51,949 bases of DNA from Thioglobus_C sp964448305 (GTDB lineage Bacteria; Pseudomonadota; Gammaproteobacteria; PS1; Pseudothioglobaceae), in NCBI GenBank assembly GCA_964448305.1, contig CAYUWB010000008.1:1-51949 (forward strand). The letters run 5' to 3'. Shown piece after piece: positions 43,660 to 51,949 of this stretch (position 1 is the stretch's first letter; the number at the start of each line of letters is the position of its first letter). The notes under the pieces are model-generated. The model did not search any database. It saw nothing but the letters and a program-made list of their open reading frames with translations, and was not told where the DNA came from. The position numbers and the translations under genes are program-made.

Positions 43660-44394
43660 ATGCAGGAAAACACATTAATTGTTCAAAATATCCGGAAAAA
43701 ATACGCTCGACGCGAGGTTGTGAGCGATGTTTCTTTTGAGGTTAAAGCCGGTGAAATTGTTGGTTTGCTAGGGCCAAATGGTGCAGGCAAAACTACGTGT
43801 TTTTACATTGCTTGTGGTTTGGTAAGGGCAGATAAAGGCCAAGTATTTATTGATCAACATAAAGTCAGCAAACTGCCAATGCATAAGCGTGCCAAACTAG
43901 GTTTGGGTTATCTGCCACAAGAGCCATCAATCTTCAGAAAGCTATCTGTTGAAGACAATATCATGGCAGTTTTAGAGCTTAATTCCCAACTAGATAAAAA
44001 ACAAAGAAAGCATCGGTTAGAAGAATTATTGGCCGAATTTAACATTGAGCATATTCGCCATATTGATGGATTAAGCCTTTCAGGTGGTGAGCGTAGACGT
44101 GCGGAGATTGCCAGAGCATTGGCAATGGATCCAAAATTTGTTTTGTTAGATGAGCCTTTTGCTGGGGTTGATCCAATTTCAGTGGGCGATATTCAACAAA
44201 TCATTTACCATCTTAGAGACAAAGGTATTGGCGTACTCATTACCGACCATAACTATCGTGAAATGTTAGACACTTGTGATCACTCTTACGTACTTCATGA
44301 TGGGGCAATTATTGCCAAAGGCAATAAAGCAGAAATCTTATCTCACGAGGATGTGAAAAAAGTCTATTTAGGCGAATCAAGCAGTGAGCACTAA
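43660..44394 (+). CDS. lptB: LPS export ATP-binding protein LptB
   Basis: ATPase of the LptB2FG transporter that lifts lipopolysaccharide from the inner membrane; 244 aa, as usual. Walker A GPNGAGKTT (about 38-46), signature LSGGERRRAEIARALA (about 143-158), Walker B FVLLDEPFAGVDP (about 164-176), and the LptB-type LGYLPQEPSIFRKLSVEDN. lptA and lptC are not next to it, as they are in E. coli. The end overlaps tsaD by 11 bases. Confidence 0.95.
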   Translation: MQENTLIVQNIRKKYARREVVSDVSFEVKAGEIVGLLGPNGAGKTTCFYIACGLVRADKGQVFIDQHKVSKLPMHKRAKLGLGYLPQEPSIFRKLSVEDNIMAVLELNSQLDKKQRKHRLEELLAEFNIEHIRHIDGLSLSGGERRRAEIARALAMDPKFVLLDEPFAGVDPISVGDIQQIIYHLRDKGIGVLITDHNYREMLDTCDHSYVLHDGAIIAKGNKAEILSHEDVKKVYLGESSSEH

Positions 44395-45406
44395 GCCTTT
44401 TGTTACACTGGGTATTGAAAGCTCTTGTGATGAAACCGGTATCGGGCTGTATTCATCAGATCAAGGTTTAATTGCTCATCAGTTATTTTCTCAAGTAGAA
44501 ATGCACGCTGAATACGGTGGTGTGGTACCAGAGTTAGCCTCGCGTGATCACATTCAGCGCACCATTCCTTTGATCAAAGCGGTTTTATCTAAAGCCAACA
44601 TGCAGCTGAAAGATATTAGTGGTATTGCTTATACAGCCGGCCCAGGTTTGGCAGGAGCTTTATTGGTGGGCTCATCTGTTGCTAAAAGTTTGGCTTGGAG
44701 TTTAAACATTCCTGCTTTGGCAGTGCATCATATGGAGGGGCATTTGTTAGCGCCACTACTCGAAGACACACAGCCACAGTTTCCATTTATAGCATTACTA
44801 GTGTCTGGTGGGCATACCATGTTGGTGGATGTTAAAGCTATTGGTGATTATCAAATATTGGGCGAGTCTTTAGATGATGCAGTGGGCGAAGCGTTTGACA
44901 AAACAGCCAAAATTTTAGGCTTGGGTTATCCAGGTGGGCCAGCACTCGCAGCATTGGCAGAACAAGGTGATGAAACACAGTTTAAATTCCCAAGGCCAAT
45001 GACCGATCGACCAGGACTAGACTTTAGTTTTAGTGGGCTTAAAACGTTTGCACGTAATACTTTTGCCAAACATCCCGAGCAAAAATCCGACATTGCTAAG
45101 GCTTTTGAGGTGGCGGCTACACAAACTTTGATGATTAAGTGTCGGCGCGCACTAGAGCAAACCCATTACACAACCTTGGTGGTGGCAGGCGGCGTGAGTG
45201 CTAATCAATCACTACGACAAGTTTTAGATAAAATGGGTAAAAAATTAGAGGCTAAAGTGTTTTATCCCAGACAAGAATTTTGCACTGATAATGGCGCGAT
45301 GATTGCCCTTGCAGGGCATTTAAGACTGATCAAAGGCCAAGTATCAGCAGGTAGCGAGATTGTTGTTAAGCCAAGATGGAGTCTTGAGGAGTTAGAAGCG
45401 GTATGA
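44384..45406 (+). CDS. tsaD: tRNA threonylcarbamoyladenosine transferase subunit TsaD
   Basis: Transfers threonylcarbamoyl to A37 of ANN-decoding tRNAs with TsaB and TsaE; 340 aa. The N-terminus LGIESSCDETGIGLY, metal ligands in HHMEGH (about 111-116), LVSGGHTMLV (about 139-148) and DDAVGEAFDK are all conserved. It starts with GTG inside lptB and ends in an ATGA overlap with comM. Confidence 0.96.
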   Translation: MSTKPFVTLGIESSCDETGIGLYSSDQGLIAHQLFSQVEMHAEYGGVVPELASRDHIQRTIPLIKAVLSKANMQLKDISGIAYTAGPGLAGALLVGSSVAKSLAWSLNIPALAVHHMEGHLLAPLLEDTQPQFPFIALLVSGGHTMLVDVKAIGDYQILGESLDDAVGEAFDKTAKILGLGYPGGPALAALAEQGDETQFKFPRPMTDRPGLDFSFSGLKTFARNTFAKHPEQKSDIAKAFEVAATQTLMIKCRRALEQTHYTTLVVAGGVSANQSLRQVLDKMGKKLEAKVFYPRQEFCTDNGAMIALAGHLRLIKGQVSAGSEIVVKPRWSLEELEAV

Positions 45407-46911
45407 GTCAATTAGCCAAAATTTTTACTCGAGCATCAACGGGTTTAGATGCGCCTTTAGTGACAATTGAAGTACATATTTCTGGCGGATTGCCGAGTTT
45501 TTCAATTGTTGGTTTGCCAGAAGGCGCAGTCAAAGAATCTAAAGATCGTGTCCGTAGTGCACTAATGAATTCACAGTTCAAATTTCCAAATCAGCGAATT
45601 ACGGTAAGCTTAGCGCCAGCAAATTTGCCTAAAAGTGGCGGTCGTTACGATTTGCCCATTGCACTAGGCTTGTTGCTCGCATCAGGCCAACTTAAGCCGA
45701 AACTTGACATAACAAAGTTTGAATTTTTTGGTGAACTAGGTCTTGATGGCTTGCTCAGACCAACAGAGGGATTGTTACCTGCGATTGTTGAGGCGACAAA
45801 CAATCAGAAAGCCATTATTATTCCAAAAGAAAATTATGACCAAGGTGTATTGGTTGAAAATGCATCGATTTACCCAAGCCAGCATTTGCTGGAAGTTTGT
45901 GGATTTTTGCAAGGTGTTTCTGAAATAGAAAAACCCAATATCAGCACACAAAAAACGGCTATCTATAACAAAGATTTCTCTCAGGTTAAGGGGCAGTATC
46001 ATGCTAAGCGTGCATTAGAAATTGCCGCTTCTGGCGGGCATAATATTCTATTAATCGGCCCGCCGGGCTCTGGCAAAACCATGCTCTCAGAAAGGTTGCC
46101 GTCGATCATGCCACCATTAACCACCGATAAAGCGCTAGAGCGCGCCTCGATTTATTCAGTTGCAAACAAGCCATTGAGTTTGGATGATTTACAGACTCGA
46201 CCATTTAGATCGCCTCACCACTCATCCTCTGCAGTTGCCTTGGTGGGCGGTGGCGCCAACCCCAAACCAGGTGAGATATCATTGGCACATGAAGGCGTGC
46301 TGTTTTTAGATGAATTGCCTGAGTTCCCTCGTCATGTATTAGAAGTATTAAGACAACCTTTAGAAAATGGTGAAGTGCATTTGTCGCGTGCAGCACAACA
46401 AACCACCTTTCCAGCAAACTTTCAGCTCATTGGCGCGATGAATCCTTGTCCTTGTGGCCATTTTGGCGATGGTACGGCTAAATGTCATTGTACGGAAGAT
46501 CAAATTGATAAATACCATTCAAAGATATCAGGCCCGTTATTAGACCGTATTGACATGGTGCTGGATGTGCCGCCACTACCTAAAGAGGTTTTGTTGAGTC
46601 AATCTCAAGAGGCGATTGAAAACAGTGAAACCATACGCGATAGAGTGCTAAACGCTTATAATAGGCAGCTGGACAGGCAGGGTAAATCGAATGATTTACT
46701 TACCCCTGATGAAGTAGAAAAAATGGTGCCGTTAGATAAAGAAAATACGCAGTTGCTAGAAGCCGTTATTGATAAATTACAGCTTTCAGCACGAGCTTAT
46801 CACCGAATACTTAAAGTTGCCAGAACCATTGCTGATATCGATAACAGTAAAATGGTAGATAAGCAACATTTAGTTGAGGCTATTGGTTATCGTCGCCACA
46901 ACAACGCATAA
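45403..46911 (+). CDS. comM: YifB/ComM family AAA+ helicase (Mg-chelatase-like)
   Basis: 502-aa AAA+ protein. The N-terminal Lon-like domain (GLPSFSIVGLPEGAVKES, about 29-46) is followed by the Mg-chelatase AAA core: Walker A LIGPPGSGKTM (about 216-226), Walker B VLFLDELPEF (about 301-310) and the zinc-like CPCGHFGDGTAKCHC (about 348-362). ComM is a hexameric helicase that drives branch migration during natural transformation. No competence genes are next to it. Confidence 0.92.
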   Translation: MSQLAKIFTRASTGLDAPLVTIEVHISGGLPSFSIVGLPEGAVKESKDRVRSALMNSQFKFPNQRITVSLAPANLPKSGGRYDLPIALGLLLASGQLKPKLDITKFEFFGELGLDGLLRPTEGLLPAIVEATNNQKAIIIPKENYDQGVLVENASIYPSQHLLEVCGFLQGVSEIEKPNISTQKTAIYNKDFSQVKGQYHAKRALEIAASGGHNILLIGPPGSGKTMLSERLPSIMPPLTTDKALERASIYSVANKPLSLDDLQTRPFRSPHHSSSAVALVGGGANPKPGEISLAHEGVLFLDELPEFPRHVLEVLRQPLENGEVHLSRAAQQTTFPANFQLIGAMNPCPCGHFGDGTAKCHCTEDQIDKYHSKISGPLLDRIDMVLDVPPLPKEVLLSQSQEAIENSETIRDRVLNAYNRQLDRQGKSNDLLTPDEVEKMVPLDKENTQLLEAVIDKLQLSARAYHRILKVARTIADIDNSKMVDKQHLVEAIGYRRHNNA

Positions 46912-46915
46912 AAAT

Positions 46916-47647
46916 ATGATTATTATTCCTGCAATTGATTTAAAAGATGGCCAGTGTGTACGCCTAAGACAGGGTTTAATGGATGACACCACGGTGTTTT
47001 CTGACAATCCGGCTGAAATGGCAGCGCAATGGGTAGATCAAGGTGCAAAGCGCCTACATTTAGTAGATCTAAACGGCGCCTTCGAAGGCAAGCCAATTAA
47101 CGCAACCAGTGTGACAGAAATCACCAAAGCATTTCCAGACTTACCGGTACAAATTGGTGGCGGCATTCGTAATATGGAGATTGCTAATACTTATGTGGAA
47201 GCCGGTATTAGTTATCTGATTATTGGCACCATGGCGGTGACTCATCCTGAATTTGTGTCTGAGTTATGTCGTGAATTCCCTGGAAAAATTATTGTTGGTC
47301 TAGATGCTAATAATGGCTTGGTGGCTACGGAAGGATGGGCCAAACAGACTGACTTACACGTGGTGGATTTGTCTAAAAAATTCGAGCAAGACGGTGTGAG
47401 TTCTATTGTTTATACCGATATTGCCCGTGACGGCATGATGCAAGGCGTGAATGTCGAAGCCACGGCTGATCTGGCCAAACAAACTTCAATTGATATTATT
47501 GCTTCTGGTGGTATTACCAATATGGATGATATTTCTAATCTATTGGTTGAAGCACATCATGGCATTACTGGCGCGATTACTGGCCGTGCAATCTATGAAG
47601 GCACGCTAGATTTCGCTAAGGCGCAACAGCTTTGTGATGCTAGTTGA
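46916..47647 (+). CDS. hisA: ProFAR isomerase HisA
   Basis: Phosphoribosyl-formimino isomerase of histidine synthesis; 243-aa TIM barrel. It begins MIIIPAIDLKDGQCVRLRQG, with the catalytic Asp8; IVGLDANNG holds the second Asp (about 130). Phosphate-binding loops QIGGGIR and ASGGI are intact. The start was set at this ATG; a longer frame would overlap comM. hisF and hisH do not follow. Confidence 0.96.
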   Translation: MIIIPAIDLKDGQCVRLRQGLMDDTTVFSDNPAEMAAQWVDQGAKRLHLVDLNGAFEGKPINATSVTEITKAFPDLPVQIGGGIRNMEIANTYVEAGISYLIIGTMAVTHPEFVSELCREFPGKIIVGLDANNGLVATEGWAKQTDLHVVDLSKKFEQDGVSSIVYTDIARDGMMQGVNVEATADLAKQTSIDIIASGGITNMDDISNLLVEAHHGITGAITGRAIYEGTLDFAKAQQLCDAS

Positions 47648-47933
47648 GGTTGCCTACGCACTTGAGAAAAAACAAACCCTACTTGAGCTAGAGGTAGATG
47701 AGGGCACAACACTCAAACAAGCCATTGAATACTCTGGCATTATCGACACCTATCCTCAAATTGATCTAACCAAAGACAAAACCGGTATCTTTGGAAAAAT
47801 TGCCAAACTAGACACCGTTTTGCGCGAAAAAGACCGTGTAGAAATCTATCGACCACTGATTGCCGATCCAAAACAAGTGCGTAAAGAGCGTGCTGCAAAG
47901 GGAAAAGTCATGCGTAGTGGTAAAAAAAGCTAA
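47637..47933 (+). CDS. rnfH: RnfH/UPF0125 family protein
   Basis: 98-aa small protein with a ubiquitin-like fold: VEVAYALEKKQTLLELEV at the start, then GIFGKIAKLDTVLREKDRVE and IYRPLIADPKQVRKERA, the family signature (here given in parts). The role is unknown. It starts with ATG (or the GTG one codon earlier) inside the hisA end, with no clear ribosome site, so coupling to hisA is likely. The C-terminal tail is basic. Confidence 0.88.
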   Translation: MLVEVAYALEKKQTLLELEVDEGTTLKQAIEYSGIIDTYPQIDLTKDKTGIFGKIAKLDTVLREKDRVEIYRPLIADPKQVRKERAAKGKVMRSGKKS

Positions 47934-47937
47934 TTTT

Positions 47938-47946
47938 TGCTATAAT
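47938..47946 (+). promoter_or_regulatory. Candidate extended -10 promoter before corC
   Basis: TGC-TATAAT lies just after the rnfH stop codon and 28 bases before the corC ATG. It matches an extended -10 element; no -35 was recognised. Confidence 0.45.
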
Positions 47947-47973
47947 AAACGCCTGATAGTTATTTAACATTTG

Positions 47974-48813
47974 ATGAACGAAGAACACCCTCCCTCGACA
48001 TTGTCTTTTTTACAAAGGCTAAAAAAACAATTTTTCCACTCTCCACTACAATCTAGTGATGAACTCTTACAAGCTTTAAAAGAGGCGGAAGAAAGCCATA
48101 TTATTGACTCACACTCTCGATCTATTATTGAGGGCACGATGCAGCTTGAAAACCTCGAAGTGCGTGATATTATGGTGCCAAAGTCGAAGATGGTGCTAAT
48201 AAAAAACAAAACCTCTGCTAAAGATTTACTTGAGATAATGCTCAAATCAGCACATTCTCGATTCCCAGTATTAAACGCGCAAGAAGACAAAATACAAGGC
48301 ATTGTTTTAGCCAAAGATCTGTTGGGACATTTGGCCAGTAATCAGAAAAAAGAATTCAGTTATAAAGAGTATTTGCGTCCTGCAGTTTTGGTGCCAGAAA
48401 GTAAAACTTTGGGTGGTTTGCTTAGAGACTTTCAGCAAAAACATTCACACATGGCAGTAGTAATGGATGAATATGGCGAGATTGCCGGCTTGGTGACATT
48501 AGAAGACGTGCTCGAGCAAATTGTTGGTGAGATTGAAGACGAGCATGACTTTGAAGAAGACAACATCATTGATTTTGGCGAAGGCCGATACTTGTTAAAA
48601 GCCAATACACCATTAGAAGAGTTCAACGAATTTTTCGAAGCCACCTTAGAGGCAGACGATGTAGATACTGTGGCAGGTTTTGTGGTTGCTGGCTTTACTT
48701 ATTTGCCCGAGCAAATGAGTGAAATTGATTTGCAAGGGTTTAACTTTAAAGTGCTAAAGACCGACTCGCGCAGACTGCATTTATTAGAAGTCACAAAAAT
48801 TAACAACAAATAA
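47974..48813 (+). CDS. corC: CorC/HlyC family CBS-domain protein
   Basis: 279 aa without membrane helices. A CBS pair spans about residues 65-190 (VRDIMVPKSKM; LGGLLRDFQQKHSHMAVVMDEYGE), followed by the CorC_HlyC domain (about 200-278). The family is linked to Mg and Co efflux or membrane stability; E. coli CorC (YbeX) is the model. The neighbours lnt and ybeY of E. coli are not present. Start at ATG, with TTG one codon earlier possible. Confidence 0.9.
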   Translation: MNEEHPPSTLSFLQRLKKQFFHSPLQSSDELLQALKEAEESHIIDSHSRSIIEGTMQLENLEVRDIMVPKSKMVLIKNKTSAKDLLEIMLKSAHSRFPVLNAQEDKIQGIVLAKDLLGHLASNQKKEFSYKEYLRPAVLVPESKTLGGLLRDFQQKHSHMAVVMDEYGEIAGLVTLEDVLEQIVGEIEDEHDFEEDNIIDFGEGRYLLKANTPLEEFNEFFEATLEADDVDTVAGFVVAGFTYLPEQMSEIDLQGFNFKVLKTDSRRLHLLEVTKINNK

Positions 48814-49562
48814 TGGACACACTTGCCATTGTCTTTTTAATGGGTTTTTTGGGCGGTGTTCACTGTTTAGGCATGTGCGGTGGCGTGGTTGCTTTATTAA
48901 CGTCAGCCTTACCAGAATCACTTAGATCTAACCCTAAAAAAACCTCACTGTATCATCTGAATTACAACACGGGTCGAATTTTGAGTTACATCTTAATGGG
49001 TGTATTATTTGGCTTGGCGGGTGAGCTACTCTCAAACATGCTTAAGATGAGTACGCTTGATTATGTATTGAGAATATTCTCAGGTTTATTGATGGTATTG
49101 GTAGGTTTATATATTGCCAATTGGTATGCCGGCATACAAGTATTAGAGAAAATTGGCGCCAAACTATGGGCAAAATTACAACCCATTAGTCAAAGGTTCC
49201 TGCCAGTCACCAGTTTAAAAGGCGCTTTTTTGGTTGGTTTGCTTTGGGGTGGTATTCCTTGTGGGCTGGTTTATGGCGCACTCAGTTTTGCTGCATTATC
49301 AGGCTCTGCTGTTCAAGGCGGGCTGATTATGTTGGCTTTTGGATTAGGCACGCTACCTAGCTTGTTGTTAATGGCAGGGTTTTCTTCAAAACTCAGTGAA
49401 GCCATTAAAAAACCTTTAGTGAGAAAATTCTCTGGTACGTTGATTATTGCTTTGGGTATTTGGGCTTTATGGATGCCAGCCAAATCATTAATACTCGATC
49501 TTCAACATTCACATCACTCAATTGAAGTTCCACAGCCAACTGATTTAGATTACTTAGTATAA
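48813..49562 (+). CDS. DsbD_2/TauE-SafE-like membrane protein
   Basis: 249-aa inner-membrane protein with about six helices. The motifs GFLGGVHCLGMCGG (about 12-25) and GGIPCGLVYGALSFAA (about 145-160) carry conserved cysteines, as in the DsbD_2-type family annotated as sulfite exporter TauE/SafE-like and found near cytochrome oxidase or copper genes. The residues suggest thiol or metal handling, not proven. It overlaps the corC stop by one base. A His-rich HSHHS lies near the C-terminus. Confidence 0.8.
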   Translation: MDTLAIVFLMGFLGGVHCLGMCGGVVALLTSALPESLRSNPKKTSLYHLNYNTGRILSYILMGVLFGLAGELLSNMLKMSTLDYVLRIFSGLLMVLVGLYIANWYAGIQVLEKIGAKLWAKLQPISQRFLPVTSLKGAFLVGLLWGGIPCGLVYGALSFAALSGSAVQGGLIMLAFGLGTLPSLLLMAGFSSKLSEAIKKPLVRKFSGTLIIALGIWALWMPAKSLILDLQHSHHSIEVPQPTDLDYLV

Positions 49563-49570
49563 TTCCACCC

Positions 49571-50887
49571 ATGTCATCTCTAGAGCAAACCGCGCAATTA
49601 GCCATTGACTTGTTAAAACAATACAAAGTCAGTGACTATGAAATATCGCTTGGATCAAGCTCCGGCGTTTCAACTGCAGTTAGACTCGGCGAGGTAGAAA
49701 CACTGCAATACCATTTAGACAAAAATTTTGAAATTAATGTTTATATGGGGCAAAAAAAAGGCCACGCTTCAAGCGTTGATCTAAGCAAAGACAGCCTCAA
49801 TAAGACCATTGAATCTGCCTGTTTGATTGCAAAATACACGCAAGAAGACCCTTTTAATGGCCTAGCACCAAAAGATTTAATGGCGTTTGATGCACCTGAT
49901 TTAGAGCTCTACTACCCTTGGGATTTAGACGCAAAACACAGTATCGATCTAGCCAAGGCTTGTGAAGCCATTGCACTTGAGCAAAATGAAATTGACAATT
50001 CAGAAGGCGCAGAGGTTTCTAGTTTTCAAGGCGAAGGCCTGTATGCTAACTCTAATGGGCTTATTGCTTCACAAAGCAGCACGAGACATTCACTCAATTG
50101 CGCTTTAATTGCTAAGCGTGATGACGACATGCAAACAGCTTACGAATACACCACAGCGCTTGATGCAAATGACATGGAATCGCCAGAACAAGTGGGCATA
50201 AAAGCAGCATTATTGGCACAACAAAAACTAGGCGCAAAATCATTGGCATCACAAAAATGCCCTGTTATTTTTACGTCGCGTCTATCAGGTGGATTATTTG
50301 CTCAGTTATTAGGCGCTTTAGGCGGTTCAAGACAATACAAGAAATCAACTTTTTTATTAAATAGCATTGACCAAATTGTTCTCCCAGAGAGTTTAAGTTT
50401 GGTTGAGCAACCCTTTGTAAAAAAGACACTCGGTGCCAAAGCTTTTGATCGTGACGGCGTGTTAAAACGTGAGCAACACTTTGTTAAAGATGGTCGAGTT
50501 TGTCGTTACGTAATGGGGCAATATTCAGCCAATCAGCTCGGCCTTAAAACCACGGCTAATGCAGGCGGTACCAACAATGTCAATGTCACTGCTAATTTTG
50601 ATGGCGGTTTGGACGAGATGATAAAAACCATGGATAAAGGCTTGGTAGTAACCGAGCTCATGGGTCAGGGTGTCAATGCCACAACAGGTGATTACTCACG
50701 AGGTGCGTTGGGCTTTTGGGTAGAAAATGGCGAGATCCAATACCCTGTTTCTGGGCTGACGATTGCTGGCAATTTAAAGGACATGTTGTTGGGTATTGAG
50801 CATGTCGGTACTGATATCGACCAACGTAGCAATCTAAAGGTTGGCTCAGTATTAATCAATCAAATGACCATTGCAGGGGAATCATGA
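49571..50887 (+). CDS. pmbA: Metalloprotease PmbA (TldE)
   Basis: 438-aa partner of TldD in the TldD/E protease that degrades unfolded helical peptides and matures microcin B17. Family blocks: SQSSTRHSLNCALIAKRDDDM region, then TTANAGGTNNVNVTAN (about 332-347) and GLVVTELMGQGVNATTGDYS (about 357-376). TldE itself lacks the zinc motif, as expected. tldD is not in the window. The end overlaps the next gene by ATGA. Confidence 0.94.
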   Translation: MSSLEQTAQLAIDLLKQYKVSDYEISLGSSSGVSTAVRLGEVETLQYHLDKNFEINVYMGQKKGHASSVDLSKDSLNKTIESACLIAKYTQEDPFNGLAPKDLMAFDAPDLELYYPWDLDAKHSIDLAKACEAIALEQNEIDNSEGAEVSSFQGEGLYANSNGLIASQSSTRHSLNCALIAKRDDDMQTAYEYTTALDANDMESPEQVGIKAALLAQQKLGAKSLASQKCPVIFTSRLSGGLFAQLLGALGGSRQYKKSTFLLNSIDQIVLPESLSLVEQPFVKKTLGAKAFDRDGVLKREQHFVKDGRVCRYVMGQYSANQLGLKTTANAGGTNNVNVTANFDGGLDEMIKTMDKGLVVTELMGQGVNATTGDYSRGALGFWVENGEIQYPVSGLTIAGNLKDMLLGIEHVGTDIDQRSNLKVGSVLINQMTIAGES

Positions 50888-51949
50888 ATCAGTTTGATAT
50901 TGTTATTGTCGGCGGCGGCATGGTGGGGCAAGATTTTGCCTTGAGCATGGCGCAAAAAACCAATGCATCGATTGCTATTGTTGAGCCAAACAATCCCAAT
51001 CCAAAGTTGAGTAAAGATTTTCACGCACGCGTTAGTGCTATTACGCCAACTTCTGAGGCCTTTCTAACCAAACTTGGTGTTTGGGATTTAATCAAACGCA
51101 AGCATACTTTTACACAAACCAAAGTCTGGGATCAAAACTCGCACGGTAATTTAGACTTTAACGCCACAGATGATGAACTCAGTCACTTAGGCCATATCAT
51201 TGAAAATGACGCCATTCAATCGGCCATGTTTACAGCGTTAAGCGATACTAAGGTTGAGTTTATTAATGCCAAACTTGATCATATTGATAAGACCGATGAA
51301 GGCTATCAATTACAGCTAGATAACGATCAGCAGTTGTCTTGCGCTTTATTAATAGGTGCCGATGGCGCACGTTCACGTATTCGTGATCTCACGCAAATTG
51401 AATTTAGTGAAACCAATTACGGGCAAAAAGCCATTATTTGCAATATTCGCTCTGACAAGGGTTTTGAAGACACCACTTGGCAGCGCTTTTTATCCGATAG
51501 TATTATTGCCTTATTGCCACTGAGTGATAATGAGGCGTCAATCGTTTGGTCTGCTGAAAATGCTCTGGCCGATGAATTGTTGGCATTATCTCCACAAGAC
51601 TTTGCTGATCGACTTTCAGCCGGTGTAGAGTATCGTTTTGGTCAGTTTGAAGTACTCAACAAAGTGCAAGCATTCCCACTGATTGAGCGCAGTGCCAAAG
51701 ATTACGTAAAAGAAAACATGGCACTGATTGGCGATGCAGCGCACAACATTCATCCACTCGCAGGGCAAGGGGTTAATTTAGGTTTTGCCGATGTCGAAGA
51801 ACTTTCTAATCAATTACAAAATAGCGCCAAACCATTGGGTGACTACGGCGTATTACGCGCTTATGCTAGAGCACGCAGACTCGACAACGAGCTGATGGCA
51901 AAAACCATGACTGGTTTAAACTGGATTTATAAAGAAAATAACGAGCCAC
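50884..51949 (+). CDS. UbiH/Coq6-type FAD monooxygenase (partial, runs off window)
   Basis: 355 codons are visible before the window ends; family length is about 390-400. The N-terminal FAD site IVIVGGGMVGQDFA (about 6-19), the mid motif GADGARSRIRDL (about 159-170) and GDAAHNIHPLAGQGVNLG (about 282-299) place it with the hydroxylases of ubiquinone synthesis (UbiH, UbiF, UbiI). Which hydroxylation it carries out cannot be decided. ATG overlaps the pmbA stop codon. Confidence 0.9.
   Translation, partial: MNQFDIVIVGGGMVGQDFALSMAQKTNASIAIVEPNNPNPKLSKDFHARVSAITPTSEAFLTKLGVWDLIKRKHTFTQTKVWDQNSHGNLDFNATDDELSHLGHIIENDAIQSAMFTALSDTKVEFINAKLDHIDKTDEGYQLQLDNDQQLSCALLIGADGARSRIRDLTQIEFSETNYGQKAIICNIRSDKGFEDTTWQRFLSDSIIALLPLSDNEASIVWSAENALADELLALSPQDFADRLSAGVEYRFGQFEVLNKVQAFPLIERSAKDYVKENMALIGDAAHNIHPLAGQGVNLGFADVEELSNQLQNSAKPLGDYGVLRAYARARRLDNELMAKTMTGLNWIYKENNEP

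Overview
The window looks like part of the chromosome of a low-GC, marine-type, sulfur-oxidiser-like chemolithoautotrophic gammaproteobacterium. The evidence is a gammaproteobacterial 23S/5S rRNA end, the gene order folC-cvpA-purF-metZ (as in Pseudomonas), fabA/fabB, acnB, and a complete alpha-carboxysome locus with form IA RuBisCO. The AT-rich, compact housekeeping background resembles the SUP05/Thioglobaceae group, but a Thiomicrospira-like lineage cannot be excluded by eye. No insertion sequence, phage gene or CRISPR array was seen. No stretch longer than about 300 bases lacks a gene.

Layout. 1-1930: 3' half of the 23S rRNA, 5S rRNA and a strong terminator. 2147-3607 (minus): rhodanese, an unrecognised 221-aa protein and a TrxC-type thioredoxin. 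3689-8134 (plus): serS, then yajC-secD-secF. 8235-16722 (minus): a tightly packed run xthA-trmB-fxsA-folC-cvpA-purF-metZ-fabA-fabB. 16745-20192: pyrE, ald, pirin, DUF3579, tRNA-Ser(UGA), rpmB-rpmG. 20267-25320: acnB (minus), purB, rpsP and rimM. 25542-41711 (plus): the carbon-fixation island. 41726-51949: truA (minus), then dgkA, birA, lptB, tsaD, comM, hisA, rnfH, corC, a DsbD_2/TauE-like membrane protein, pmbA and a truncated ubiH-like gene running off the end.

The carbon-fixation island is the most interesting part. Its order is cbbL, cbbS, csoS1, a second csoS1 interrupted by a 100-N assembly gap, csoS2, csoSCA, csoS4A, csoS4B, a ferritin-like gene, acRAF, mcdA, two tandem identical mcdB-like genes, cbbO, cbbQ, a SulP transporter and a DASS/SLC13 permease with RCK_C domains. 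Together these supply RuBisCO, the protein shell, the scaffold, carbonic anhydrase, RuBisCO folding and reactivation factors, carboxysome positioning proteins, and two membrane carriers that could import inorganic carbon. It sits directly after rpsP-rimM, where trmD-rplS would normally be. No transcriptional regulator gene was seen in it.

Points that stand out: the exact duplication of the mcdB-like gene; the tandem csoS1 with an unresolved centre; csoS1 lying between cbbS and csoS2; an A9 slippery run inside csoS2 that would give a truncated CsoS2 after -1 slippage; a csoS2 middle repeat without cysteines; a long hairpin between csoS1 and csoS2; a structured leader before sulP; and a ribosomal protein S16 with a long Ala/Glu/Lys tail. 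Domain calls rest on reading motifs and lengths by eye; no database search was run.
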